Origin: Hippophae tibetana
Lineage: Eukaryota > Streptophyta > Magnoliopsida > Rosales > Elaeagnaceae
Direction of reading: 5' to 3'
Assembly (NCBI GenBank): GCA_037013495.1
Contig: JAZDXN010000029.1
Location: 5,406,501 to 5,470,500, forward strand
Length of the DNA: 64,000 bases
The notes beneath the pieces are model-generated. The model made no database searches. It was not told the origin of the DNA and saw only the letters and a program-made list of their open reading frames with translations. Below are positions 47,661 to 58,661 of the stretch, in pieces (positions within the stretch are counted from its first letter, which is position 1; each line of letters begins with the position of its first letter). Made by a program: the position numbers and the translations under genes.

Positions 47661-50600
47661 AAAACTAGCTAAGTTTTGTATCATCACAAGCCACACTTGG
47701 TTCTAGCCAATCATTCTTAGCCATACTATACTTTGTTTGGTCCTATCCGATCTTGTTGGATGACGTTTCAATTCTCTTGATCCTTTACTTGTATACTAGT
47801 GTCATTTATTTCTATCTAGGCCTTCTTATGTTTGCATTGAAATTTTTTCAAAGTATAAATATTATTTTTATATATCTATCACTTTTGTAAGAGTTTGTTT
47901 TGTGGATCATATAAATCAAATACTTACAATTCAACAATTAAAATTATAATAATTTGAACAAAAGCCCATTAAAGTTTCTATTTTTTTTAACTAAAGTATA
48001 TCATTAGTTCTCAAATTTTAATTAAATTTATACTTATATTTTCATTTTTAAAATATATGATTTGGTCCTCAAATATTTAAAACTCTACTATATATTCCTA
48101 ATTTTTTAAATCATATGATGTAATTTACAAATCTTTAAAACTTTAATCCTAAATTTTTGATTCATAAATATGTATTTTAATAGTAGGATTTATATGTAAA
48201 ATTTTAAAAATTTGACAACTAAATCGTAAAATTTATGTATAAAGTTTTAAAATTTTAAAAATTAAATTGTAAGTTTTAAAAATTTAATAACCTATATATA
48301 AATTTATTTTTATAAGAATAAGGGATAAGATTATCCTTTATGACACGTATTTGTACCTTTAAGATTCTATCAATCTAGTGAAAATTGTAACTTTCGGAAA
48401 ATAAATGGATATTACGATATGAAATAGTTTGTTTTGTCGATTCTATGAAAATAATATAATGTGTTTTGTATCATTATATGTCCTTCTTGACATAAGAATT
48501 ATTTTAAGAAAAAATATATTTATTATAAATTTGTGATTAAGTGATATGGTATGTTATGTTATTATTAATTTAAGTATTCGAATCCATATAATTATATCAA
48601 ATTAAAAAATAAAAAATCAATTTCTTCTAATAGCATCCAAGTCGTGTCCGCAAAAACAAGCGTCTTTGAAAAGCAAACGCTGCTATGAAAAAACTCCAAA
48701 AATAATGCCCAATAAAGTTAAAATCATTTAGCTGGCCATCATGAAGTAGATTCCTCCAAGGCTCCAACATGAGGCTGGTGGTGGAAGTCATTTGTTCATA
48801 CTACTTATTGCTTTGTTTCTTACATTATCCTTGGAATCTTGCTTGGTTGTAGGGCACAATGCAATTCTTCGATTGCGATTATTAAATTACTAATTTCATT
48901 TTTGTTTTATTTTTAAGTTAAAAATATATTAATGTGTTTGGAATATGTAATTTAAAAAGGGAACCGATGTTAAAGATAATGTTTATTTTAAAATTAAAAA
49001 AAGAGAGAGATAATGGATATTGGAATATTGTTTTGAGTGTAGGCCAGAATACACATACTGGTGATAGGTGAGTGGGTGGTGGAAAAAAATTGGAATATGT
49101 CACCAAATAAGAGAGATTTTGATAGGTTAACTTTCTTCGTCATAAAAGTTTCAACTAAATTAATTTTCATAATTTCCTTTTTCAATTTTCCACTCATTTT
49201 AGTTTTGAAATGTTCGCTTTCTTCTTTCGCAGTTGCATTAATGCCTTTTGTAAGATACGCAAATTCAAAAATGTCAAAATTTAATATGTATGAGTTATAT
49301 AATATTATTTTTTTAAATTTTAATTTTAAAATTAAATTTTCTAACCTCAAAATTGTTTTTGAAGGAAAAAAAAAAGTTGTTTGTGACCAATTTTTAATTA
49401 TAATTTTAGAAAGTACAATTTGAAAATTTAAACATTGTTTAAATTTTAATTTTTAAACTCTAATTTATTTTTCAAATTTATTTTTGAAAACTTTTCATTA
49501 AATTTTAAGTCTTTAATTATTTTGTGTAAGTTTGATGATGCAAATCCAATAATAGATTAGTTGGAATTAAATAGTTATTATTTATCTAGTATTTAGATTT
49601 AAATTTATCTTTTTATTATTTAGATTATTATTTAAGATTGTTTTTAGTTATTTATATTTATCTAGTTTTTTTTTATTTTAGTCCTATAGATAGGATCTAA
49701 CATTGTATTTATTTTTCATATTTCAATTATGAATTTAAATATAAGTTTCTTCCCTATTGTTTTTATTCTTTCTTCTCCAACTTCTATTCGTGAAATCCCA
49801 AGTTTAATTCGTATGAAATTTTACCTCTATCATGTATATATATTTTCACATAGTTTGTCTATTTTCTTATCTGATATACATCATTTGAGTATGATTTTTT
49901 TTTATCAATTTTTACTATCATGAAATAAAAAAATAGAAATTTAATTCTAAAATTGATTTTTTTGAATTTTAAAATTTGACCAAATTTCAAAATTAATTTT
50001 TAAAATAGAATTAAAAATGAGATATAAAATTACATACTTTCAAAACTAATTTTTAAAAATTGAAGATTGAAATTGATTTTTTTTATAAAGAAATTTAAAT
50101 GTTTTTAAAATAAAAGAAACACTAAATAAAATCTCTAACTTTAAATTTATATGCTTTACAAGTTACAAGAAAGTTTTGATCTACTGTGTTAGGCAAACAA
50201 TCGTTACTCAATGCGAAAAGGAGAGAGCTTTTAGATTAGCCCTCAAAATCATCTTATTAACCATGAATGTACTTTTAAATGAGATTGATTTTATTGACAA
50301 TAATAATACTATTTTGTAAATCTTGTGGTTGATATATTTTAATTAAATTATCAAGAATGTTAATAAATTATCGCTTCATTTTCATTATCATTAAATAGTT
50401 AAAATATCGATAAAAATTGACAAAATATAAAAAATATCAATTCTTATTGTAGTCAATGCATTATATTTTATTTACTATTATTTTATATTAATGTTATAAT
50501 ATGTATATAGCATTGAAGAGTAAGCATCATTATGTTACTCTTAATTAGAAGTACTTTACAAAAAATAATCAATAACATTTATTTTTATCCTATAAAGATT

Positions 50601-51311
50601 TATCTATTTATAATATTTAATAAAATTAGATAATCTATTTATACTACTATAATACATACATATCATCTCTCAAATTTAATCCTATTTTTTATAAAAATTA
50701 AGGCCATAAACATATCCTATGATCTCGATTATTTAAAAACTGAGGTCACAGACATACCTTATTAATTTTATCTATTTAATACCCAACACAAAAAATTTCT
50801 ATTATTTTTTCCTTATTTCCTCTTTTTCTTTCCTTTTTCTCTCTCTCTTTTCATTTTCCCTCTCTTTTTTTCTTTTTTACTTTTTTACTTTATCGAGCTT
50901 TAATTTCCATCTTTGTTCGGTTCCTCATATAAGGACGTACAAGCCTAAAGGGTGACTCTGGTGGATTTGAACTTGGTTAAGAGTGATTGCGAACAAAGCT
51001 CTAGAAACATATCTTTGTTAGTGGCATCACTGGTTGTGGTGTTGGAGTTAGTGGTTCGACTCGGATGGGATAAAAGACTTTGCGTACGTTGGTGGACTTT
51101 GTTGGTGTTGGTTGCACGTTAGTGGACTTGGACACCTAACGTTCATGGTGGTTGGCCTCACTGGTTTTTGTTCCTTTTCCCGACCAACTTTTCATTTTTT
51201 TTTTCTTTTTCCTTTTCCATTTTCCTCTTCCTTAGTGCGAGCTACACAAGCATTTCCCCGGTGCTAGCTACACGATCTGCATCTTCTTCTTCTTCCTTTG
51301 CCCTATCATTG
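47661..51311. other. Very AT-rich DNA, no gene recognised
   Basis: No domain was found on either strand. The longest frames (about 120 codons at 49,000-49,420) are AT-driven and overlap on both strands. A block of balanced composition at 48,640-48,860 and another at 50,900-51,300 may be low-copy DNA. A C/T-rich run lies at 50,800-50,880. Confidence 0.4.
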
Positions 51312-51316
51312 ATCGC

Positions 51317-52858
51317 CACAAAAATTATGTGTGCAATGAATACGCAAGTATACGTATCGTAACAAATAATATAATGAAAAGTAAAGATCGTTCCCACATA
51401 GATTATTTTATTAGAAATCAATCTTTAAACTGAAAATAATAAAAATCAATTTTTTTGTGTTTTTATATTTTAAGGAAGTAAAATTAAAATAACTAAAAGT
51501 AAATAGCAATAATTAATTAAATGAGATTTTGTGACTAAAAAGATATATGAGAAAATATCTAGGAATACTTAATCCCCCAATTTTCTAAACATGATAATCG
51601 CTAAAATCCCCCAAATATAATTATCAATTAATTACATGATCAATTGAATCTAATCTAACATGTATTCATCTCTCAAGTAACCTACACACCATATAGTAAT
51701 TAATTTAATCACACTCTCATGCTAATTAAATTGCATACTACTCATTAAGCTCATCAATTATGGATCACATACATAAGAATCATACATCTCTGCCTAGAAA
51801 CTATGCGTGTTATTTAATCAAGACAAATAATTAAATAATTCTCTCAAATCTATTTAATTTCTTCTATAGATAAATTGTTGGCCAAACAATTAATAACATA
51901 AAAATCATATTAAATAATATAATTAAATTATAATTATAATTGGGGTAAAATATTAAATCATCACATGGTGAAAATTGGGTTCATAAGACCCCTAGATTAA
52001 TAATTTTACTACACATAATTGTGTTCATAAAGCTCATATTTTTCATAAAGAAAGATATAAAATTGATAAAGAAAATAGTAGAAAAAGAAATATAATCAAT
52101 CTTTTGAATTATAGAATTAATCTCCTCTTGAATCTATACCAAAATTGTGTCATCTTTTGAATTTTCCTGTATTTTTCTCTCTTTTTAGCTCCAAAAATTG
52201 ACCAAAATTATGCTAATAGAGGCCAATTAGGGTTTATGGAGTGATTAGGGGCTTAAATAAAGCTCAGATGTGATCTGGATCGTCCAATCAACTTCAAATC
52301 AAGGGCTATGATCAAAACAAGCAAAACTAACAGTTTCAACCTATCATAGCGTGACACATGGCATCAGAAATTCATTGGGCGAATCAGGAAGCAACGCGTG
52401 GTAGAGGAGACCGATCAGAGTCAACATTTTCCGAGTTAGCAACACGTGGCGAGACGTCATTTGCGGGAACAGATGGTGTGGCGCACGAGTGGAACACGCA
52501 GAGCAATGGTATGGTGACATGTGGCACGGCACATTGACCAATTTCCAAACTCAGATTGAACGTTGTGTTGACACGTGGTGCGTGTTTCATGTTCTTCACA
52601 CACGGCATGATGTGATTCACTCTCTGTGCTTACGTGGTGTCCGCGTGGCTTTCCCAGTTAGCTCATATGCTTGCGTGGCATGTCGCGTGGCAGCTTCTGG
52701 TTGGTCATGTGTTAAAAATTCTAAAAATTATATTCTCACCTCTTTTCACTAAAAAGTTTATGTATTAATTTTTTTCCATAAAAATACTATTTATTATATA
52801 AAACAAGTAAATATCAAACAAAAAGTGCGCTAATGACTCTATTTTCATAGAGTCATCA
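51317..52858 (-). mobile_element. Solo LTR-like insert (1,542 bp) with perfect ATCGC TSD
   Basis: The insert is flanked by ATCGC at 51312-51316 and 52859-52863. On the minus strand it starts TGATGACTCTATG and has a short stem-like start (gactctattttcatagagtc). It ends with the Ty3-type LTR tail ctatgtgggaacgatcttta and acgatacgtatacttgcgta. The last bases are TTTTTGTG rather than CA, so this end may have changed. No coding sequence. The stretch at 52,345-52,700 is GC-richer and full of ACGTG-core motifs. Confidence 0.7.
52345..52700. promoter_or_regulatory. Cluster of ACGTG-core (G-box-like) motifs in the LTR
   Basis: Variants of CACGTGGC and near forms recur: gacacatggc, caacgcgtgg, caacacgtggcg, gacatgtggc, gacacgtggt, cttacgtggt, cgcgtggc, tgcgtggc. 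ACGTG cores bind plant bZIP and bHLH factors. The insert at 38,915-40,674 has a like cluster (gccacgtgtc, aacacgtggc, gccacatgtc). Confidence 0.5.
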
Positions 52859-52863
52859 ATCGC

Positions 52864-54178
52864 TTACCTCCCCTCACTAGCCATTGGCTCAAGTAGCTAG
52901 TTTCTCAACTCAGACTATATTCTTATTTGGGTTTGTTACTCTTCTCAATTTGGAATTGAGGGTTTGTCACTTTTCTCCTCTCTTTTTTCCAAATACTCAT
53001 TGAAATTACATGTCGATATTGAAAAATGACTTAATTAAGGATATTGTTGTTGAATATTGCATCTCTTATGAATATTCGAGTTAGGATTTTTTAGGAGCAA
53101 TATAAGAAGAAGAAGAGAGACATGTTCAAGAGGAAACAATACGGTCTCACAGAATGGTTCCATTACAGCACATCAATTGATGATCAACGAGAGTTTGGTT
53201 GTTTACCCTAAAATATTATTCATCTGGTCCAAAATTTGTAAGGGAGCTCCTAGTAAATTCTATAAAGGAAGGTCAATGTCTGTTTCAGCTCCTTTATTCA
53301 ACTTTTTGTTTGCTTGATTCTAATATATGCATAAATATTGAACTGTTGGACTATCGTATATTGTTTACTATATGAGTGATAGTTTGATATTCATTGAAAT
53401 TTTTTTGTAGTGAACAAATGCTTAGTGGGTTTTCTGAAACTAATGTTGACTATCCGTTTTTGAATTTTTGCTAATGCATGATTTGTTTCTATAGGTATGT
53501 ATCATATTTGAGAAGTAAACCAAATGTTGATGAGTTTATGCTTGCTGCTAATGTTGCAGTTGTTGAAAAAATTCTTAAAAGTTTTCCTCTATGCTCTTTG
53601 TTGAGGTAAAACTGGTTTATTTTGTTGTTGTTCACTATATGTCCTTGTCAATATATATTTATCATTTGTACTTTGTAATGCATGTAACTTGCGCATGTCC
53701 TATTTGTTTTGCAGGATGGGTAGGTTTGATACTTTGCTCATGCCCTTATGTATCAAATATTGCACACTGTTTGATTTTGATAAATTTTGCTATGCTTACC
53801 AACATGAAAAATAAAATATCATATGTAAGTATGAGAGAGTCTACAAAAAAGTGTAGGAATGAATAAGTTCCTTATGATCTTCTTAATAATAATAAAATAA
53901 TGAACTAGGGTATTATTATTAGATTTTTCTTCTTTTTTAATTTTTTTCTAGGATATTCTAATAATTGATGACATTGTATATTATCTTGTTTATGTCCGTG
54001 GGTGCCAAAGAAAACAAGTTCCCTAAGAAGAAAAAAAGTTCCAATCAAAATTGGGAACTTGGTGTAAAAGAGTGATACTTGATACTCTTATGGTTTAGTT
54101 TAATAGAGCCAAGTTCATCTCTGGTTTGATCAACTGCTCTTAGTGTTATGCTTCAGTTCCTTTGGTATTTCATCTTTG
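52864..54178. other. Possible host DNA left of the CACTA element
   Basis: This stretch has no retroelement signature and continues at 63,459-63,755 on the far side of the CACTA element. It is T-rich, like plant intron or 3' flank. One exon-like block is noted separately. No known protein was recognised. Confidence 0.4.
53495..53605 (+). other. Exon-like block of an unidentified gene
   Basis: A 111-bp open block lies between an acceptor-like tttctatag and a donor-like gtaaaac. The reading YVSYLRSKPNVDEFML... is open throughout in one frame and less AT-biased in amino-acid use than the neighbouring shadows. I do not recognise the protein. Splice sites and openness are seen; the gene is inferred and may be a pseudogene. 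Confidence 0.3.
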
Positions 54179-54181
54179 TTA

Positions 54182-54210
54182 CACTACTACAATAAGGGGT
54201 ATAAAAGTCG
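54182..54210 (+). repeat. Left terminal inverted repeat of the CACTA element
   Basis: CACTACTACAATAAGGGG then tataaaagtcg. The right end reads CACTACTACAAAAAGGGG then tatataagtcg when inverted, two differences in 29. Confidence 0.92.
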
Positions 54211-54280
54211 GTTTATAACCGACTTTAAACAAATTTAAAGTCGATTGTATGAACCGACTTTAAATTCAGAGACTTAAATT

Positions 54281-54385
54281 GTAAAGTCGGTTCATGGCAT
54301 GAACCGACTTTACAGGTAGAGTCGGTTCACGGCATGAACCGACGCTACACGTAGAGTCGGTTCATGCCATGAACCGACTCTACAT
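54281..54385. repeat. Left subterminal array, 35-bp period, three copies
   Basis: Units start at 54281 (gtaaagtcgg), 54316 and 54351 (gtagagtcgg). Each is itself a stem: gtcggttcatggcatgaacc followed by gac. Such subterminal repeats are the binding sites of the TNPA-type protein in En/Spm. Confidence 0.88.
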
Positions 54386-55217
54386 TTTATTTGTATTAAT
54401 TTTTAATTTTATTTTTTGTATAATAGTATATATAAATAACATAAAAACACTAAAATATAAATAATAATACTGAATAATTAACAATATAAATATATTTAAT
54501 GACTTAATAATTAAATTTATTACAAAATCAAATAATGCATATAAATAACTTCAATTACAAATAAAATAATGTCGTCAAATTATGCCATCGAGTAAGCTTG
54601 GTTGGCGTAGAATCTTGATTGGCCTTCACAAGCATTATGGGAAAAAAAGGTTGATCCATATAACAAATATTCTCCTACATACATGAGCACGTAAAACATA
54701 CATCAAAAAAGTAGTCTAAACTTCATACGTACGAATGAAGAAATTAAATCATTATTGAGATTAGCACGTACAACGACATTCGATGAACTCATATTAGCAT
54801 TATTAATCATTTGTCTATATATGAAGTTATCTAGAATCTCTACTACTATTTTTTAATGCTATATATAATGAACTCTAAATATGAAATCAATTGCATGTAA
54901 CTTCGATTTCTTGGCTAAGCTTGTGTGAGTTTTGGTGCCCTTAAACATATGGAACACGTTCATATGCACCAAAACTCATACAAACCAAGAAACAAATTGG
55001 ACCGACATACGTACACCTGATTTGTACATTTAGAACTCATTATATATCATTAAAAATACTAGTAGAGATCCAAGATAAATTCATATTTATAAACAATGCA
55101 TTCCCCTAAATATATGAGCATATATATGATTAATCATCATCAACCAAGTGATTTCAGACACAAGAATAGATATAGAAGGCCAAATCATTAAAAAATTTAC
55201 TGTTATGTTGTCATATG
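54386..55217. other. CACTA left spacer, no gene
   Basis: AT-rich DNA between the subterminal array and the end of the second gene. It is likely the 3' untranslated region and spacer. A near-palindromic pair occurs around 54,920-55,000 (aagcttgtgtgagttttggt and accaaaactcatacaaacca). Confidence 0.5.
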
Positions 55218-58200
55218 CTATTCAAGATCATCAGAATCTTCTTCTGATTCTTCTTGCGATGATATAATTTGAACCATGTGTTCTGCCCATTCCTCTCGTA
55301 AATCATCAAAAATTTGTTGGTCGTAACCCGTCTTGTTCCAACCGAAGAACTACATGTATTCAAAATCAAAATAAGAATATGATTTCATTAATTTACAAAA
55401 ACAAACTCAAATATGTTAAAACTTGTATGTATATGGGTAAAATATATTACCACATCATCAATTGGAATTTTGATATTTGTGATGATTTCACTCATAAACT
55501 TCATGACATAATAACCACACATGACTCCATTATTTTGTTGTGGAACCTACAAAAAAAAGTGCATGTATACATGAATTTTCATATTCGAACATCCTTATTA
55601 TTTAATTGTAAAATTAATAAAATTATTAATATTGAATTGTACATACCATAACTTTTGTCCATATAAGCTTATGAGATTTTTTAAGGACAATGCCCCTAGA
55701 CTTGTTCCATAACTTCCATGCCCTGTCAAGATATAAAACGATTAGTTTTTATTAAATATTACAAAAAATAATAGAAAAAACTAATATGTAACTAAATATA
55801 ACTCTTACATTTCAACAACTGCTTTTGTATCTTTACTCAGTTCTATGGAAGCTGAATCACAGTACCAAGCATGATTATTGAACATATCAATGATTACCAA
55901 CATCCAATGATCTTGGCCTTGTTCAAACCTTAATGGCCAAGGGATTATCAACTTTTGATTTCTGCTAAGCGTTAATGCTCTATCACATAATTGTTTAGCT
56001 CTGATGCTAACATCCTTCTCTTGATATTGATTAACATATGAAGAATCATAGAACATTGCTAAATGTGATGAGTGATTATGTTGAAGTCGATAATAGCAAG
56101 CCCTATATATGTATATATATAATTAGATAATATAAATATAATGTTCTGCATAAATAAAAGAAAACTAACTAGATTGAGGACTCATCTTGTCCACACTTGA
56201 ATTATACTTAAATCGATCATTTGATATTCAAATATTTGCAACAAGCACTCGATCGATATATAAGTTTGGCCGATGTCTACACCAGAAATTTCAATAGGAA
56301 GTGGCACAGTCCATCTATCATTTATGCTAGATGCCCTCCCAACAATAGTCATCAAACTGCCAAGATTTCTACTGAATTGTAACGCATAAGTATGACTATA
56401 CTTTTTCCAAGGCTTATTCTTGAATGACTTGGTGCACGATGATTGACCACTAGTCATAGATTTAGCACGAGATACTTGCTTGGTATCTCTTAAATGTGAT
56501 GCATTTAAGAGTTCTGGTATAATAGACTACCAAAAAAGTATCATATATGTATTTTTAGTAAAAATATAAGATCACATTAAATAATAGGAGTAAACAAGTG
56601 TTATTTTTTAAGTTAAAAAATAGTACCATGTCAAAATTTAGAACAACTTGAATCGACGGCCAAGCCACATACTGTCCAACCGCCTCTTGGACTGTGGTAG
56701 CATCAGAAGGCACAGGTAGTGGACAATCATGAAACAATGATTGATCAATTACTATTCGCCAATGATTAGGCAAATATTGATTATGAATCATCCGATCATC
56801 ACTCAATTGTTGTACCGTTCCAATAGCAACATAGTCCGTTGACGAAGGATGTTTCAACAAACATTTCATATTCTGTAAAAAATTTAAGTGTTATATATAA
56901 AAAATAAAACATATAATAAGAATTTAAAAATTAAAATCTTACCACATATGATTCATCAAATAGAGGAGGACTCTCATATGGGGTAGCTATTGGATGTACA
57001 TTCTCACCAATATGTTCATCTTGGCTTGATTTATGGTAAGAATGTACAGATTGCATTGGAGAAAATGAACCACTACTTGATTGCATGTGCATTCCTGACA
57101 TATAATGAGGACCAATAGGATGGCTATATCCCATACTGGATGTAGTTTGAGCACAATGAGATTGGGTGGATGGCATGCCTGGCATGGATAGTGGCATGCC
57201 TGGCATGGATTGTGGCATGCTTGGCATGGATTGTGGCATGCCTGGAATGGAAGGTGGTATGCCTGGCATGGATGGTTGCATGCTTGGCCAATATGGCATG
57301 CCCTGGTTGTAGCATGATGCCATGGCTGACAATTGTTGTGATTGATGTTCTTTTAGAGTGGCAATCTCACTCATCACAGAGGCCTTAAAGCAGTTGAATT
57401 CTTCTTCAATTTTAGTGTATTTCTCCTTACTTACCGTCTGAGGCTTATGTTTTGGAATTTTAAAATACTCCAAAGCACCATCATATTGGCTACCTCCCCT
57501 AACACGACCAGGATGATCGCGTCCGATTGCATGATATAAAGCATCTCTCCCAGGCTCTTCGATTATTTCACCCCTGTATAGTTTTTCTTGAACAGCTCTC
57601 TACAAATAATAAAGCACACAAACATATCATTCATTATTACATCAATTATTAAGTATCAGTCAGACTTTTTATCAAACGAAATTACTAACCAACTTATTTA
57701 ATTGTTCTTCTCCTCGTTGACTCATCGGTCTTGCATTCTTCGTTTTGGGAGTCTTTGTTTCTATGTACAATTCCATTCGGGTAACAGGTCTACCCAATTC
57801 AGCTTCCTACATAAATTAGGAAAATTTTATTAACAATGACATGAAATTAAATTGAGAAAAATTAATATAAAAATATTTATAAAATTAAGACAAATTAATA
57901 ATACCATTCGAAATCTAACTTCAGGATTTGAAGACCTCCCAGTACGGTTAGGAAGAATGTTATGCATTTGGACATTCTGGTGATCTTCTCTAATAATTTG
58001 AAATTCTTCTGAACGTCTATAATCCACAAAGTCTTTCCAAACTTGAGGTGTAATCCAGGGGTGTCCTTCAGGGATTTTGTATATCACATTCTCATCAAGT
58101 GTTTCCAAATATGGAAACACATAATTTTTCGCCAATCTAGAAGTCTTGTATTCCTTCCACGCCTTATTTGCAATCTTATAACACTTGCCCTGCCAATTGT

Positions 58201-58562
58201 CATCGACTTTGTAACGATTCTGTAAAAACACAGTACAAAAGATTAGATACAATCAATATATAATATATATATATATTGATTATAAAATATAAGAGACTTA
58301 CATAAATGGTTATCCATATTTTAAACTTTTCTGCATCGGCAACCTCAGACCAATGATTTATATTGATTGGTATACTGGACTTTGCCAGTCGACCAATAGA
58401 AGATTTCAATTGTTGACCATTCTCCCCTAGTGGATTACCAGTGGCATCAAATTTAACGGGTATTCTATCATCTGGGTTAAGTGGAGCATCAGGTATATTC
58501 GCCCAACCCCTTCTTTTCAAATACCCCAATGGATCATTTGGATCTACAAGCTGAATATCCAT
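55218..58562 (-). CDS. CACTA second gene: Ptta/En/Spm-type domain, Met-Pro repeats and Ulp1-like protease domain
   Basis: The reading fits a spliced model from ATG 58,562 to stop 55,218. Exons 58562-58302, 58219-57905, 57806-57690, 57599-56943, 56872-56627 and 56526-56170 join in phase, as do 55722-55647, 55546-55451 and 55349-55218; an exon ending at 55,809 has an uncertain start near 56,090. All placed introns are GT-AG. The first three exons hold the plant transposase Ptta/En/Spm-type domain (PF03004-like). Exon 4 has heptads MPGMPxS (about 57,170-57,300). Exon 5 resembles a domain found in such proteins ([15 protein letters not shown]). The last exons form a Ulp1/C48-like cysteine protease with His (DHWMLVIID), Asp (WYCDS), Gln (VPQQ) and Cys (VMCGYYVM). 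One in-frame TGA at 56182-56184 precedes the exon-6 donor, so it is nearly but perhaps not fully intact. The role in transposition (DNA binding or SUMO-related cleavage) is inferred. Confidence 0.75.
57160..57310 (-). repeat. 21-bp tandem repeat coding MPGMPxS heptads
   Basis: The plus strand repeats ggcatgcctggcatggatag and near forms with a 21-bp period, about six units. On the minus strand each unit codes MPGMP plus two residues (QS, LS, PS). It lies in exon 4 of the second CACTA gene between its N-terminal domain and the later domains, probably a flexible linker. Confidence 0.82.
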
Positions 58563-58661
58563 GAAATATCTGCAAAAGTGGAGAAATATAAATTAATTGA
58601 CAATTTTAGGAACACACATATATACAAGAGTTATTACAACAATATAGAACATACATTATGT

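Noticed and set aside
49061-49423. Overlapping 118- and 120-codon frames on both strands
   Set aside because: AT-rich DNA without domain or codon signal; frames on both strands mirror each other.
54920-55000. Possible MITE with inverted repeats in the CACTA left spacer
   Set aside because: The arms are short and imperfect and no TSD was found. It is more likely part of the CACTA subterminal region.
57170-57388. Frame rich in MACLAWIV repeats on the plus strand
   Set aside because: It is the antisense shadow of the Met-Pro heptad repeats in the CACTA gene.
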